Made by a program: the position numbers and the translations under genes. A stretch of 64,000 nt of DNA from contig NZ_KB906261.1 of the NCBI RefSeq assembly GCF_000381265.1, positions 62,001-126,000 on the forward strand, in the 5' to 3' direction. Below the pieces are notes generated by a model, which had not been told where the DNA came from, searched no databases, and worked only from the letters and a program-made list of their open reading frames with translations. The stretch's first letter is position 1, and the number at the start of each line of letters is the position of its first letter. This DNA is from Curvibacter lanceolatus ATCC 14669 (GTDB taxonomy: Bacteria > Pseudomonadota > Gammaproteobacteria > Burkholderiales > Burkholderiaceae_C). Below are positions 10,726 to 18,938 of the stretch, piece after piece.

Positions 10726-12345
10726 TCAGCCCGCGGGAAGCTGCTTCATCTCGCGCCGCAAGGCCACGGCGTCCAGATCGGAGACCGAGGCCTCGCCGTG
10801 GGCCAGGCGGAACAGGCGCATCGAATGGCCGACCTCGTCAACCTCGATGTGCAGGGCCTTGGCGGCGGCAGCCAGTTGCTCCACCAGGGCTGCGTTTTGC
10901 TGGGTGATCGAGTCCATGTCGGCCACGGCCGAGTTGATCTGCGCGATGCCGCCTTGCTGCTCGGCAGCTGAGTGGCTGATTTCGTGCAGCACCATGCTGA
11001 CCTTGCCGACGGCGGCCAGCGCCTCGTCCATGCGACCCCGGGCATCCTGGGTCTGCTGGCTGCCGCTGTCGATGCGCTCGGAGGATTCAATGATCAACTG
11101 GCGGATCTCCTTGGCCGCGCCGGCCGTGCGCTGGGCCAAGGCGCGCACCTCGGACGCCACCACGGCGAAGCCGCGACCGCTTTCGCCGGCACGGGCAGCC
11201 TCAACGGCAGCGTTCAGGGCCAGGATGTTGGTCTGAAAAGCCACCCCTTCGATCAGGTGGATGATTTCACCGATCTTGTGGGATGAGTCGGTGATGCCCG
11301 TCATGGTCTGGGCCACCGATTGCACGGCCTGGTTGCTGCGCTCGGTGACGTGCGAGGTTTCGGTGGCCAACTGGGCGCCTTGGGCGGCCGCCGCAGCACT
11401 CTGGCTGACCATGCTGTTGATCTCTTCCATGGCGGCTGCAGTCTTCTCGAGGCTGGCGGCCTGGGATTCAGTGCGGGTGGACAGGTCATGGTTGCCCGCG
11501 GCCACCTCGCGCACGGCGTCGCCCAGGTAGTCGACCTGTTGGCGCACATCGCGCACCACGGTGCGCAGATTGACTGACAACTGGTGCAGGCTTTGCTGCA
11601 ACTGGCCCAGCAGGCCCGGGGCCCCGGTCTTGATTTCTTCGGACAGATCGCCCGAGGCCAGGCGGTTGGCATCGTTCATGACCTGGCGCAGCGGGGCCAC
11701 GCTCCAGGCATGGGTGAAGTATCCGGCCGCCAGGGCTGCAGCCAGGCCTACAGCGGCCGTGAGGCCAGACGGCGCACCGAACGCGGCACAAGCCCAGGTG
11801 GCTCCTGCCACGGCAGCGTACAGAGCACTCAGTCGCAAGGGGGCGACCAGGCGTGTGGCCTGCTGCCAGCGGCCAGCCAGTCCGGTGCGCCGCACGGCCC
11901 CCTGGTGCAGCACATGCCGCAGGTGCCCTTGCCGGGCTTCTTCGCGCATGGTGGCGTAAAGCGCTTCGGCGGCATCGATCTCTTCACGGCGAGGGGCGGT
12001 TCGGACGGAAAGAAAGCCCGTGATGCGTTGGCCATCCAACATGGGCGTGGCATTGGCCCGCACCCAGTAGTGGTCGCCGTTCTTGCGCCGGTTCTTGACC
12101 AGCCCGGTCCAGGGCTGGCCTTGCTGCACCGTGGCCCACATGTCGCGGAAAGCCTCGGCAGGCATGTCGGGGTGGCGCACCAGGTTGTGGGGCTGGCCCA
12201 GCAGTTCTTCTTTGGCGAAGCCGCTCAGCTCGATGAAGTCCTGGTTGCAATAGGTGATGCGCCCCTTGGTGTCTGTGACCGACACCGGGGTCGTGTGGGG
12301 CGGGTAGAGGTGCTCGCGCTGTGTGATGGGTTCATTGATTCGCAT
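10726..12345 (-). CDS. aer: Aerotaxis receptor, Aer-like PAS methyl-accepting chemotaxis protein
   Basis: 539 residues, near the 506 of E. coli Aer. Residues about 15-120 form a PAS domain almost identical in pattern to Aer: [13 protein letters not shown] followed by [19 protein letters not shown], keeping the Arg-His-Pro-Asp and Asn residues that hold FAD. A hydrophobic hairpin (about 165-215), HAMP and the signalling domain with [18 protein letters not shown] follow. There is no periplasmic domain, as expected for an internal redox sensor. The ATG at 12345 is chosen because it precedes the PAS domain directly and has AAAGAGA upstream. The C-terminus (KQLPAG) lacks a CheR-binding pentapeptide, unlike the neighbouring receptor. 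Confidence 0.92.
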   Translation of the reverse strand: MRINEPITQREHLYPPHTTPVSVTDTKGRITYCNQDFIELSGFAKEELLGQPHNLVRHPDMPAEAFRDMWATVQQGQPWTGLVKNRRKNGDHYWVRANATPMLDGQRITGFLSVRTAPRREEIDAAEALYATMREEARQGHLRHVLHQGAVRRTGLAGRWQQATRLVAPLRLSALYAAVAGATWACAAFGAPSGLTAAVGLAAALAAGYFTHAWSVAPLRQVMNDANRLASGDLSEEIKTGAPGLLGQLQQSLHQLSVNLRTVVRDVRQQVDYLGDAVREVAAGNHDLSTRTESQAASLEKTAAAMEEINSMVSQSAAAAAQGAQLATETSHVTERSNQAVQSVAQTMTGITDSSHKIGEIIHLIEGVAFQTNILALNAAVEAARAGESGRGFAVVASEVRALAQRTAGAAKEIRQLIIESSERIDSGSQQTQDARGRMDEALAAVGKVSMVLHEISHSAAEQQGGIAQINSAVADMDSITQQNAALVEQLAAAAKALHIEVDEVGHSMRLFRLAHGEASVSDLDAVALRREMKQLPAG

Positions 12346-12593
12346 GAAAGTCTCTTTGTAGGCCACCCACCACGGAGGGGAGCAGGGTTGTACACGACAA
12401 CGCACCGGTGACACTTCGGCACTGACAGCCTTGAAATGTAAACCGCCGTGAACGCTCGTAAAAAGATCACTCCTGCAAAACCAGCATATTCAACGGAAAA
12501 CCTAGAGCGATTCGGCCCGAATCTGTCACTTGTGAGGAGGTAAAACCTTTGGCTGGAGTTTTTCCATCAGATCAAGCCATACCCCATGTCAGT

Positions 12594-13298
12594 TCAGTCT
12601 CGTGCAGGCAGGTTCAGGCCGCGCTGCACAGCCGGACGGGCCACGAAAGACGCCAACACGCGTTGCACCTGCACGAAATCAGCCTGCCCAACCAGATCAC
12701 CGGCCTCGTAGAAACCAAACAGATTGCGCACCCAAGGCCAGATGGCGATGTCGGCAATGCTGTAGTCATCACCCACGATCCAGGTGCGACCTTGCAACTG
12801 CTGCTCAAGCACTCCCAGCAAACGCCGGGACTCGGCCACGTAGCGGTCACGCGGGCGCTTGTCCTCGTAGTCCTTGCCGGCAAACTTATGGAAGAAGCCC
12901 AACTGGCCAAACATGGGGCCAATGCCGCCCATCTGGAACATCAGCCACTGCAGGGTCTGGTAGCGACGCGCCGGATCAGCAGGCAACAACTGCCCGGTCT
13001 TTTCGGCCAGGTAGACCAGAATGGCGCCCGATTCGAACAAGGCCAGGGGCTGGCCACCCGGGCCTTGGGGGTCGAGGATGGCCGGGATCTTGTTGTTCGG
13101 GTTGAGCGAGAGGAATTCGGGCGACAGCTGATCCTGGGTCTGAAAGCTCACCAGATGGGGTTCGTAGGGCAGGCCGATCTCCTCCAGCATGATCGACACC
13201 TTGACCCCATTGGGCGTGGGCAGTGAATACAGCTGCAGGCGATCCGGGTGTTGGGCAGGCCATTTGTGGGTGATGGGGAAAGAGGAGAGGGTGGTCAT
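12594..13298 (-). CDS. Nu-class glutathione S-transferase / disulfide-bond oxidoreductase (YghU/YfcG-like)
   Basis: 234 residues. The N-terminal thioredoxin fold begins at about residue 20 with YSLPTPNGVKVSIMLEE, and the C-terminal helical domain includes MFQMGGIGPMFGQLGFFHKFA, the signature of the Nu class that binds two glutathiones and reduces disulfides. NNKIPAILDPQGPGG carries the cis-proline. Start at 13298: GGAAA lies just upstream, and longer in-frame openings add unrelated sequence. It diverges from the MazG-like gene. It probably protects against oxidative or disulfide stress in the cytoplasm. The exact substrate is unknown. Confidence 0.92.
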   Translation of the reverse strand: MTTLSSFPITHKWPAQHPDRLQLYSLPTPNGVKVSIMLEEIGLPYEPHLVSFQTQDQLSPEFLSLNPNNKIPAILDPQGPGGQPLALFESGAILVYLAEKTGQLLPADPARRYQTLQWLMFQMGGIGPMFGQLGFFHKFAGKDYEDKRPRDRYVAESRRLLGVLEQQLQGRTWIVGDDYSIADIAIWPWVRNLFGFYEAGDLVGQADFVQVQRVLASFVARPAVQRGLNLPARD

Positions 13299-13482
13299 GG
13301 GGTTTCCGGTGTTGGGCTTCGGTCCCTCTGAGGGCCAGCCGAGGGATGGATCAAAAACCTGATTGGACCTACTGCGAGAAAGGCCCGCAAGCGTGGCCGG
13401 CGTTGCCACTTTGGATTTCAGGGGTAAGTGAGAGGTGAAAATCCCGGCCGGGGCTGCTGGCCCCGCATTCAAGGATTTCAAG

Positions 13483-13806
13483 ATGGATCTGTCTGCCCTG
13501 CAGGCCACGTTGCGTCAGTTTGCCGCCGACCGCGCCTGGCAACCCTTTCACAACCCCAAGAACCTGGCCATGGCCTTGATGGTCGAAGCCGCCGAACTGA
13601 CCGAGATCTTTCAGTGGATGACGCCCGATGAAGCGGCGCGCACCCGCGACACACCCACCGTGCAGCAGCACCTGGGCGAAGAGATGGCCGACGTGCTGCT
13701 GTACCTGTTGCAACTGGCCGACCACACCGGCATTGACCTGGAGCGGGCCGTGGCCGACAAACTGATCAAGAACGCCCAGAAGCACCCGCCGCTGCCACCC
13801 GCATGA
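13483..13806 (+). CDS. MazG-like nucleotide pyrophosphohydrolase
   Basis: A small all-alpha NTP pyrophosphohydrolase of 107 residues. The metal-binding signature is complete: VEAAELTEIFQWM supplies the EXXE pair and LGEEMADVLLYLLQLAD the EXXD pair. This matches the short MazG/RS21-C6 (dCTPase-like) group that hydrolyses damaged or unwanted dNTPs to the monophosphate and pyrophosphate. AAGGA seven bases upstream supports the ATG at 13483. It ends 23 bases from the stop of the convergent transporter gene. Substrate preference cannot be read from sequence. Confidence 0.9.
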   Translation: MDLSALQATLRQFAADRAWQPFHNPKNLAMALMVEAAELTEIFQWMTPDEAARTRDTPTVQQHLGEEMADVLLYLLQLADHTGIDLERAVADKLIKNAQKHPPLPPA

Positions 13807-13829
13807 AGCCGGGGCAGGGCGGGGACATT

Positions 13830-15167
13830 TCAGTGCGCCTGGCCACTGCCTGCCGCGGGGGCAGGTGCAACATGACCTCGAGCCACGAAGGGCACCAAAC
13901 CCAGCACAAAGCCCAGCACCGACAGGGCGCCCACATAGTGCGCGGGTGCCAGCACGTCTTTTTGCAACCAGGTGGTGATGATGATCGGCGTCAGCCCGCC
14001 AAACACGGCATAGGCCATGTTGTAGGCAAATGACAGGCCGCTGAAACGCACCCGGGGCGGAAAGGCGCGCACCCCCACGATGGGCACGATGGCGATGGTG
14101 CCCACAAACAGGCCGGTGATGGCGTAGTGCCACATCAGAGCAGCCGGCGTACCAGGCAGGTCGGTGTAGAACAGGTAACTGCTGATCAGCAGGCCGGCGA
14201 AGCCGACCAGCATCACGGCCCGTGTGCCCACACGGTCGCTGGCCCAGCCCACCAGGATGCAACCGAGGGTCAGCATCAAGGTGGCCAGGGCGTTGGCCTG
14301 CAGCGCCAGGGTCACCGGGATGTGGTGAACCTTTTGCAGATAAGTGGGGGTGAACAACACCACCACCACGATCGCCGCCGACAGCACCCAGGTCAGCAAG
14401 GCCACGATCACGCAGGCCCAGCGGTGCTCGCGCAACACGGTCTTCACGGGCAGTTCATCAGCGATATGGCGCAGCTGCTCCAGCTCCTTGAAGATCGGGG
14501 TTTCCTGCAGAAAGCGCCGCAGGTACACCGACACCATGCCAAAGACGCCCCCGAGGATGAACGGAATGCGCCAGGCAAAGCCCTGCACCTCGGGCGCTTC
14601 GTAGTGGCTGTTGATGCCGATGGCCACCAGCGAACCCAACAAGATGCCGCCAGTGATGCCCGAGGTGAGCGTGCCGATGCCCAGGCCATAGTGGCGCTGG
14701 GGCACGTGTTCGGCCACAAACACCCAGGCGCCCGGCATTTCGCCACCGATGGCCGCCCCCTGCAAGACCCGCATGGCCAGCAGCAACAAAGGCGCCGCCA
14801 CACCGATCGAGGCATAGGTAGGCAACAGGCCGATCACCAGCGTGGGCAGCGCCATCATGAAGATGCTCAGCGTGAACATGCGTTTGCGCCCCAGCTTGTC
14901 GCCAAAGTGCGCAATCACGATGCCCCCGACCGGGCGTGCCAGGTAGCCGGCCGCGAAGATGCCGAAGGTCTGCAACTGCCGCAACCAGTCGGGCATGTCG
15001 GCCGGGAAAAACAGGCCTCCCAACACGGTGGCAAAAAAGACGTAGATCACAAAGTCATAGAACTCCAGTGTGCCCCCCAGCGCGGACAGCGCAAGGGTCT
15101 GGTAGTCATGGCGATTGAGGGGTCGGTGCGGTGCCTGCGGCGCCACACTCTGGGCAGTGGAAGTCAT
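13830..15167 (-). CDS. MFS transporter, metabolite:H+ symporter (MHS) family
   Basis: A 445-residue inner-membrane protein with 12 predicted helices, typical of MHS proteins such as citrate, alpha-ketoglutarate and proline/betaine symporters. Helix 1 reads ALGGTLEFYDFVIYVFFATVLGGLFF (shown in part: EFYDFVIYVFF), loop 2-3 has FGDKLGRKRMF, and helix 4 has RVLQGAAIGGEMPGAWVF. The ATG at 15167 is accepted; the preceding 1.27 kb carries no gene. It stands alone on the minus strand, with two palindromes 180 and 360 bases upstream that may be operators. A carboxylate such as citrate is a fair guess for the substrate, but not shown. Confidence 0.9.
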   Translation of the reverse strand: MTSTAQSVAPQAPHRPLNRHDYQTLALSALGGTLEFYDFVIYVFFATVLGGLFFPADMPDWLRQLQTFGIFAAGYLARPVGGIVIAHFGDKLGRKRMFTLSIFMMALPTLVIGLLPTYASIGVAAPLLLLAMRVLQGAAIGGEMPGAWVFVAEHVPQRHYGLGIGTLTSGITGGILLGSLVAIGINSHYEAPEVQGFAWRIPFILGGVFGMVSVYLRRFLQETPIFKELEQLRHIADELPVKTVLREHRWACVIVALLTWVLSAAIVVVVLFTPTYLQKVHHIPVTLALQANALATLMLTLGCILVGWASDRVGTRAVMLVGFAGLLISSYLFYTDLPGTPAALMWHYAITGLFVGTIAIVPIVGVRAFPPRVRFSGLSFAYNMAYAVFGGLTPIIITTWLQKDVLAPAHYVGALSVLGFVLGLVPFVARGHVAPAPAAGSGQAH

Positions 15168-15343
15168 GGAGAGCTCGGATGGGTCGCCGGTGCGGCAACA
15201 ATGCGTGGTGAAGGCCGCAGGTCGTGTGGCAGGATCTCAGCTGTTCAGGGGCCTGGGGTGGATGGCCACACGCACGCAGACCACGATGGCGACCTGCGCT
15301 TGGAACAGAATGGGCCGCCTTGCACAGCCCAAGCGATGTATTT

Positions 15344-15357
15344 TAGGGTTAACCCTA
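15344..15357. promoter_or_regulatory. Perfect 14-bp palindrome TAGGGTTAACCCTA next to a TAAAAT box
   Basis: The palindrome abuts a TAAAAT -10-like box read on the minus strand, 177-190 bases upstream of the MHS transporter start. The placement suggests an operator or activator site for that gene. Its AGGG...CCCT arms recur, with a one-base longer spacer, upstream of fadB and livK (52140 and 57378). Confidence 0.45.
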
Positions 15358-15524
15358 GGCACATGGGAGGCTCAGGACTTGAATCGAGCTGCCATCGGGT
15401 CATGCAGCGCCACTCGGTCATGCTTGTCTGATGCGCTGTGGCCGGCATCTGCTTGGGTGCGTCACGCCTTGTAAGGGCCCCCGGTTTGGGCTTGCGCCTG
15501 GCTCTGAACGACATGAATTTACTT

Positions 15525-15537
15525 TATACAATGTATA
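15525..15537. promoter_or_regulatory. 13-bp palindrome TATACA-A-TGTATA
   Basis: A perfect inverted repeat with a one-base centre in a short AT-rich patch. On the minus strand a TTGACA (15541-15546) lies directly upstream, with a weak AGTAAA 17 bases further on. GntR-type repressors bind sites of this general form. It would control leftward transcription toward the MHS transporter; the target is inferred. Confidence 0.4.
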
Positions 15538-16073
15538 TTATGTCAAATCACATTGCAACCCAAGGAGATCGACTGGCAGGCCTGTGCGCGGTCCGCACTC
15601 CTCATTGTCTTGCACCTTCTCCGGCACAGGGCCATCGTGCCAATCGCTTGGGCCCTGGCAGCACATCTGACGCTGAACTGGCGGCACTGATGCCGTGCAA
15701 TCGACACCCCGGAGTTCGGGGCTGGCAAGCAGCCAACAGCAGGCGGTTTGGCCAAGGGGCGGTTCATTGGGGGGCCTTGCACGAGCGGCCGTGGGTGCCC
15801 TTGCTGGCGGGCCCAAGCCTTGTGCCTGCGCTCTGCCTGCCACCCTGTTTCGGGGCGATGTCGGCGCCAGGCTTTCTGTCTGCAAATTAAGCTTCTGAGT
15901 TCATCGTGGAAGTTCGCTGAGCCCAAAGAAGATCTACCGACTTGGCCCAGCGATGAGACCTGCTTTTGTGGCGCGAGACGGGATGGCGCCATCTGCCTTT
16001 GCAATTGCATGCGCCCTGCGTGCGCGGTCGGCCTGTGGGGGCCCTCGAATGGCTCTTCCCATTCTGAAGGTTT

Positions 16074-16094
16074 GGGTTTGGGATCGGGATTGGG
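16074..16094 (+). other. G-quadruplex motif, four GGG tracts with 3-base loops
   Basis: Four GGG runs separated by TTT, ATC and ATT form a textbook G3-N3 quadruplex pattern in non-coding DNA about 350 bases upstream of the GGDEF-EAL start. The unit looks like a short imperfect hexamer array (TTTGGG, TTTGGG, ATCGGG, ATTGGG). RNA read rightwards would carry the G-rich strand. Confidence 0.6.
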
Positions 16095-16200
16095 ATCACA
16101 TGTCCAACCTTCACCCCCCCGCAGCGTTGGTATTTCAAGCTTTTTTAGAGTCTCCCGTCTCCCTGTTCGATTTTCTGAACCCGTGCGTCAATTTACCCAT

Positions 16201-16260
16201 GATAAGTGATGCTTATCGGTTTTCATTTATCAAAACATAATTAATAGCACATGCTATGTT
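16201..16260 (+). promoter_or_regulatory. AT-rich inverted repeats upstream of the GGDEF-EAL gene
   Basis: GATAAG-N5-CTTATC (16201-16217) is a perfect inverted repeat. A second nested pair follows: AACATA (16234) with TATGTT (16255), enclosing ATAGC-ACAT-GCTAT (16244-16257). The stretch is far more AT-rich than its surroundings and ends about 180 bases before the chosen start. It probably contains the promoter and an operator; no clear -35/-10 pair can be assigned. Confidence 0.4.
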
Positions 16261-16442
16261 TTAAATATTACATACATGCGCGCCCAACATCTACATGCGT
16301 CCATGGGCTCGAAAACAGGCACTCAGGCGTCTCACGCAAGTTCCAAGACGCAAAAAGGCCCCTCTGCGGTCAAATCCGAAGCATCCAAGGCTTTTCGCAC
16401 GGACGGATGCGAATCTCGTGGTTGTTTTTCAATGGGTCACTT

Positions 16443-18908
16443 ATGATCAATTACCCATTGATACAAATACAGAGGGAGCCCCATGCCAGTCCGGTTCGTT
16501 CAAGCGCATCGGGTGAGCCACCACAAAGCGTGGCGCTGCGAAAGGATGCGCACCCCGTGAGCACGGAGACACGCCCTCAAGGCCAGGGGGTATCACCCCT
16601 GACTCTGCAGGAAAAGCACTTATTGAACGCAGAAGTGTTGACCCTGGTGTATGGGTCGACACGCCGAAGTACTCTGGTGGCCCTGTTGGTGGCGGCCACC
16701 GTCCTGGCGCTTCAGCATGGAGATGCGGCACGGATCTCCTGGTGGATCTGGGCAGGCCTGACGACGTTGACTTACGGAGCCCGCGAAATGCTGGCCTGGC
16801 AGTTCCGCACCCGTCCCATGTCAGGCACGCCGACGACGCACTGGCTGCCCGCGTACCGCGTGGCCACCGCCGCTTGCGGCGCAGTGTGGGGGTTGGCTGG
16901 ATGGCTGTTCTACCCTGACGGCGACACAGTTGGCCAAGCTTTTCTGGTGGTGATCCTGGTCGGGGTGTCCAGCGGCGGCATCATGGCCTACCTGATTGAT
17001 CCCCCCTGCGGGCGTCTTTTCTGTGCAGGCATCTACCTGCTGGCCTTGCCCGGGTTTTTGACCCACGGCAGTTCCTTCTCAGTGTCTCTGGCGCTGATGC
17101 TCGCCTTGTTCATGGTCTATATCAGCCTGTCCAGTGCTTCGATGTCCCACCACCTGCGCGAGAACATTGGCCTGCGCATCGTGGCCAATCAGCGGTCACA
17201 GGCCGTCCATGAGATGGCCGAACGTCAAGCACTGCACATCCGCCAAACCCCCATGGGGGTTGTCGAATGCGACATTCACTTCAGAGTAACCGTCTGGAAT
17301 GCCGCTGCGGAATCCATGTTCGGCTATACCGCCCAGGAAATGCTCGGGCAGCCTCTGACTCTTTTGATGCCGCCTTGGGAGCGTGAGCGCGTGGTGCATG
17401 TCATGCGTCATCTGTTTGTGGATGGGCTGGCCCAGAACAATCAGAGCGAGAACTTGCGCAAGGATGGCCAGATCATCATCTGCGACTGGTTTGCCACCCC
17501 GCTGAAAGACATTGACGGACGCATCATCGCGGCAGCCGCCCTGGTGGTTGACAAGACCGAAGCCCAGAAGAACCTCGAGGCGGTGCACCAACTGGCCTAC
17601 TACGACATGCTGACCGGCTTGCCCAATCGCCGCCTGCTGCTCGACCGGATCGAACAAGCCTTTGCATTGAGTGCCCGGCAGAAGGACCACGGGGCCGTGG
17701 TATTTCTCGACCTGGACCGTTTCAAGACCCTCAACGACATGAAGGGCCATTCTGCAGGAGACCTGCTGCTCAAGCAGGTCGGTAGCCGGCTGCGCGACAT
17801 GATGCGCAGCCATGACACGGTGTCACGCTTCGGGGGTGACGAGTTTGTGGTGGTGCTGGAGGGCCTTGGGGACAACCCGGAAGCTGCCGTGATGGGGTGT
17901 CGCCAAGTGTCCCAGAAGATCATTGCCGAATTGAACAAGCCTTTTGATATCGCAGGCTTTGAGTACCAGACCTCTCCGAGCCTCGGAATATGCTTATTCC
18001 ATGCCCATGATTTGAGTGTCAACGAAGTTCTGAAACGGGCCGACATGGCCATGTACCAGGCCAAACAGGCCGGCCGCAATACCGTCTGCTTTTATGACCA
18101 GACCCTGCAGCCACAATTGGAAGCCCGAGCCAATCTGGAGGCCGAGTTACGCCATGCCATCGCGCAGTCGGAGCTGGTGGCCTATTACCAGTTGCAGGTG
18201 GATGGGCGAGCCGAGGTGCTGGGCGCCGAATTGCTGCTGCGGTGGCGCCATCCTCGTCGGGGCTGGGTGTCACCGGCCGACTTCATTCCGATTGCAGAAG
18301 AGTCAAATCTGATTTGTGAGATCGGAGAATGGGTTTTGTTGACGGCATGCCAACAGTTGCGCTCCTGGCAGGTGCAGCCCGCAACGCGGGATCTGCGGCT
18401 TTCGATCAATGTCAGTGCACGTCAGGTCGAGAAAAGTGATTTCGTCGAGTCTGTTGCGCGCTGCCTCGAGGTCACTGGCTGTTCGCCCGCCTTGTTGCGG
18501 CTGGAGTTGACCGAAGGCCTGATGCTGCGCAGAAGCCAGGAACTGATCGCCAAGCTCCAGACCCTGCACGACATGGGCCTTTCGCTGTCGATCGATGACT
18601 TCGGCACTGGCTACTCGTCCTTATCGATGCTGAAGCACTTTCCACTCAACGAGCTGAAGATCGATCGCAGCTTTGTCTCTGATCTGCCTGGCAACACGGA
18701 CGACGCCACCCTCATCAAGACCATCATCGCAATGGGTCGCAACCTGGGCCTGGAAGTGATTGCCGAGGGGGTGGAAACCTCCGCCCAGTTCGAGTTCCTG
18801 CGCCAGTCGGGCTGCATGGCCTACCAGGGTTACCTGTTCGGACGGCCGGTGCCGATTGAGGCCTTCGAGCGGCAGTTGGCGGAACGCGTCACGGCGATGC
18901 CAGTCTGA
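16443..18908 (+). CDS. Membrane-bound PAS-GGDEF-EAL protein (c-di-GMP synthesis/breakdown)
   Basis: About 821 residues. Six helices (about 70-235) form a MASE-like membrane sensor, then a PAS domain (about 265-385, QTPMGVVECDIHFRVTVWN), GGDEF (about 395-550) with intact RFGGDEF, and EAL (about 560-805). An RSHD inhibitory-site motif stands five residues before GGDEF, so product feedback is expected. In the EAL domain the first motif reads GAELLLRW (ELL for EAL), keeping the metal-binding Glu; INVSAR, DDFGTGYSSL, KIDRSF and EVIAEGVE are present, so phosphodiesterase activity is plausible. The start is uncertain: ATG 16443 is used, ATG 16407 and GTG 16558 are in frame, none with a strong ribosome site. 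Confidence 0.88.
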   Translation: MINYPLIQIQREPHASPVRSSASGEPPQSVALRKDAHPVSTETRPQGQGVSPLTLQEKHLLNAEVLTLVYGSTRRSTLVALLVAATVLALQHGDAARISWWIWAGLTTLTYGAREMLAWQFRTRPMSGTPTTHWLPAYRVATAACGAVWGLAGWLFYPDGDTVGQAFLVVILVGVSSGGIMAYLIDPPCGRLFCAGIYLLALPGFLTHGSSFSVSLALMLALFMVYISLSSASMSHHLRENIGLRIVANQRSQAVHEMAERQALHIRQTPMGVVECDIHFRVTVWNAAAESMFGYTAQEMLGQPLTLLMPPWERERVVHVMRHLFVDGLAQNNQSENLRKDGQIIICDWFATPLKDIDGRIIAAAALVVDKTEAQKNLEAVHQLAYYDMLTGLPNRRLLLDRIEQAFALSARQKDHGAVVFLDLDRFKTLNDMKGHSAGDLLLKQVGSRLRDMMRSHDTVSRFGGDEFVVVLEGLGDNPEAAVMGCRQVSQKIIAELNKPFDIAGFEYQTSPSLGICLFHAHDLSVNEVLKRADMAMYQAKQAGRNTVCFYDQTLQPQLEARANLEAELRHAIAQSELVAYYQLQVDGRAEVLGAELLLRWRHPRRGWVSPADFIPIAEESNLICEIGEWVLLTACQQLRSWQVQPATRDLRLSINVSARQVEKSDFVESVARCLEVTGCSPALLRLELTEGLMLRRSQELIAKLQTLHDMGLSLSIDDFGTGYSSLSMLKHFPLNELKIDRSFVSDLPGNTDDATLIKTIIAMGRNLGLEVIAEGVETSAQFEFLRQSGCMAYQGYLFGRPVPIEAFERQLAERVTAMPV

Positions 18909-18938
18909 GCCCCCTGCCCTCCCCTCGCCTGGCGCGCC

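Larger units (their letters stand above)
15168..16442. other. Gene-poor region of about 1.27 kb
   Basis: No open frame here resembles a known protein; frames of 100-155 codons on both strands give low-complexity Pro/Arg/Cys-rich sequence without ribosome sites. Local AT content rises sharply at 15510-15560 and 16200-16290, unlike the rest of the window. The stretch holds two palindromes near the MHS transporter, a four-tract G-quadruplex motif, a GATGGCGCCATC palindrome at 15982-15993, and inverted repeats before the GGDEF-EAL gene. It could be a degraded gene, a regulatory island or a site of past insertion; I found no terminal repeats or transposase remnants. Confidence 0.6.

Noticed and set aside
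12346-12593. Spacer upstream of the Aer-type receptor as a sigma-28 promoter
   Set aside because: A GCCGAAGT segment is present on the minus strand but no TAAA or TCAA box stands at the right distance.
15438-16010. Open frames of 150-155 codons on both strands in the gene-poor region
   Set aside because: No homology I can recognise, no ribosome site, and the two strands are equally open, so neither is supported as coding.
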